The notes under the pieces: generated by a model
What the model was told of the DNA's origin: nothing
Database searches by the model: none
Seen by the model: only the letters and a program-made list of their open reading frames with translations
Source: Zeimonas sp032027205
GTDB taxonomy: Bacteria > Pseudomonadota > Gammaproteobacteria > Burkholderiales > Burkholderiaceae_E
Direction: 5' to 3'
Assembly (NCBI GenBank): GCA_032027205.1
Contig: JAVSMN010000001.1
Span: forward strand, 3,041,418-3,105,417
Length of the DNA stretch: 64,000 bases
Translations under genes and position numbers: made by a program
Shown here: piece after piece, positions 63,109-64,000 of the stretch
Layout: every line of letters begins with the position of its first letter
Numbering within the stretch: the stretch's first letter is position 1

Positions 63109-63816
63109 ATGGATAAAAAACCTCGCCCGCACAGCTATCGCTACTACGAGCTGCTGCTGGCCGCCTTCGTCACCGTCTTCCTCTGCTCGAACCTGCTCGG
63201 CCCCGGCAAGCCCGTGCAGGTCCATGTGCCGGTCTTCGGCGAGCTGACCTTCGGCGCGGCGGTGCTCTTCTTTCCGCTGTCGTACATCTTCGGCGACGTG
63301 CTCACCGAGGTCTATGGCTACGCGCGAGCGCGCCGGGTCATCTGGACCGGATTCGTCGCGATGGTGTTCGCCGCGTTCATGTCGTGGGCGGTCGTGCACA
63401 TGCCGCCGGCGCCCGGCTGGCCGCACCAGCAGGCTTTCGAGGTCGCCTTCGGCAACACGTGGCGCATCGTGATCGCGTCGCTGATCGCCTATTTCTGCGG
63501 CGAGTTCGTCAACTCCTACGCGTTGGCGCGCATCAAGGTGATGACCGCAGGCCGGCACCTTTGGCTGCGCACGATCGGCTCGACGATCCTCGGCGAGGGC
63601 GTCGACTCGCTGTTGTTCTATCCTGTGGCGTTCTGGGGCGCGGGGTTGCTGCCCGACGAAATGTTGCCGACGCTGATGATTTCGCAGTGGGTCGGCAAGA
63701 CGCTCGTCGAGGCCGCGTTCACGCCCGTCACCTATGCGGTCGTCGGATTCCTCAAACGCACCGAAAACGAGGACTGGTACGACCGCGACACCAATTTCAC
63801 GCCGTTCCGCTTCTGA
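63109..63816 (+). CDS. Queuosine precursor transporter (YhhQ/VUT family)
   Basis: A 235-residue membrane protein with six or seven helices of the ECF-like vitamin uptake/queuosine precursor family. Motifs: YYELLLAAFVTVFLCSNLLG, FPLSYIFGDVLTEVYGYARARRVIW, IASLIAYFCGEFVNSYALARIKV and TIGSTILGEGVDSLLFYPVAFWG. E. coli YhhQ imports preQ0/preQ1 for tRNA queuosine. The ATG at 63109 is chosen; the frame is open upstream through the inverted-repeat element but that stretch is not protein-like. Confidence 0.9.
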   Translation: MDKKPRPHSYRYYELLLAAFVTVFLCSNLLGPGKPVQVHVPVFGELTFGAAVLFFPLSYIFGDVLTEVYGYARARRVIWTGFVAMVFAAFMSWAVVHMPPAPGWPHQQAFEVAFGNTWRIVIASLIAYFCGEFVNSYALARIKVMTAGRHLWLRTIGSTILGEGVDSLLFYPVAFWGAGLLPDEMLPTLMISQWVGKTLVEAAFTPVTYAVVGFLKRTENEDWYDRDTNFTPFRF

Positions 63817-63838
63817 ACGGCGCGCCGGCGAACTTCAG

Positions 63839-64000
63839 ATGCGTGACCTCCTGCTCTCGTTCCGATTCACGCTGCGCGACTGGCGTGCAGGCGAGTTGCG
63901 TCTCCTCGTCGCCGCGTTGCTGGTGGCCGTCGCCGCGATCGCCAGCGTCGGCTTCTTCGTCGACCGCATGCGCACCGCGCTAGGACAGGAGGCCGCGCAA
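63839..64000 (+). CDS. ABC transporter permease, N-terminal part (truncated by window end)
   Basis: 54 residues are visible: a short amphipathic start (RDLLLSFRFTLRDWRAGELRLL) then one hydrophobic helix (LVAALLVAVAAIASVGFFVD), as at the N-terminus of FtsX/YbbP-like permeases with MacB-type domains. The frame is open to the last base. Assignment rests on a short stretch only. It starts 22 bases after the queuosine transporter gene. Confidence 0.6.
   Translation, partial: MRDLLLSFRFTLRDWRAGELRLLVAALLVAVAAIASVGFFVDRMRTALGQEAAQ

Overview
The window is a gene-dense, high-GC chromosomal segment with strong codon bias. It most likely comes from a betaproteobacterium of the order Burkholderiales. 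The basis for this is gene content and order: a 14-gene nuo operon preceded by tpiA, secG and a tRNA-Leu; an ilvB-ilvH-ilvC-psd-pssA cluster; the DUF3106/DUF3619/RDD cluster behind an ECF sigma factor; and a complete Tad (tight adherence) pilus locus. This assignment is inferred from synteny and not from a marker-gene search.

Layout. Bases 1-3.3 kb hold molybdenum cofactor genes (mobB, moeA, moaD, moaE), with a ccdAB toxin-antitoxin pair wedged between moaD and moaE. Bases 3.3-11.2 kb hold crcB, a DMT transporter, a HAD phosphatase, an Old Yellow Enzyme, clpB behind a sigma-32-type promoter, a remnant of a cation/proton antiporter, a small lipoprotein and an isochorismatase-like hydrolase. 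A 664-base gene-free stretch leads into the Tad locus (11.8-25.5 kb): two Flp pilins, prepilin peptidase, an AAA ATPase outside the core Tad set, CpaB, secretin, a small lipoprotein, TadG/TadE/TadE-like pseudopilins, CpaE/TadZ, TadA, TadB, TadC and a TPR-LytR_C lipoprotein, closed by a strong intrinsic terminator.

Bases 25.5-34.2 kb hold tex, panE, a vapBC-type toxin-antitoxin pair, a large PLP-dependent basic amino acid decarboxylase and a tightly overlapping minus-strand operon (ECF sigma factor, DUF3619, DUF3106, RDD). Bases 34.3-39.4 kb hold branched-chain amino acid synthesis (ilvB, ilvH, ilvC) running into phosphatidylethanolamine synthesis (psd, pssA). Bases 39.5-56.0 kb hold tpiA, secG, tRNA-Leu(GAG) and the whole respiratory complex I operon nuoA-N. 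Bases 56.0-64.0 kb hold a Nudix hydrolase, a Uma2-type protein, tRNA-Ser(UGA), a DUF4382 lipoprotein, an orphan histidine kinase, a quinone oxidoreductase, a DsbA-family isomerase, an enoyl-CoA hydratase, a queuosine-precursor transporter and the start of an ABC permease.

The most unusual structures are between genes. A 146-base insertion between nuoC and nuoD carries a second, synonymously diverged copy of the nuoD start plus an inverted third copy, and encodes a 46-codon frame ending just before nuoD. A roughly 204-base nested inverted-repeat element lies upstream of the queuosine transporter and shares a 22-24 base module with the nuoC-nuoD insert. The ilvH-ilvC spacer is bounded by opposed arrays of four heptads. 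Other points of interest are the self-contained ccdAB module with an apparently leaderless promoter, the extra AAA ATPase in the Tad locus, and the ECF sigma operon, whose DUF3619 product looks like a candidate anti-sigma factor. No rRNA genes, CRISPR arrays, complete insertion sequences or prophage genes were seen.
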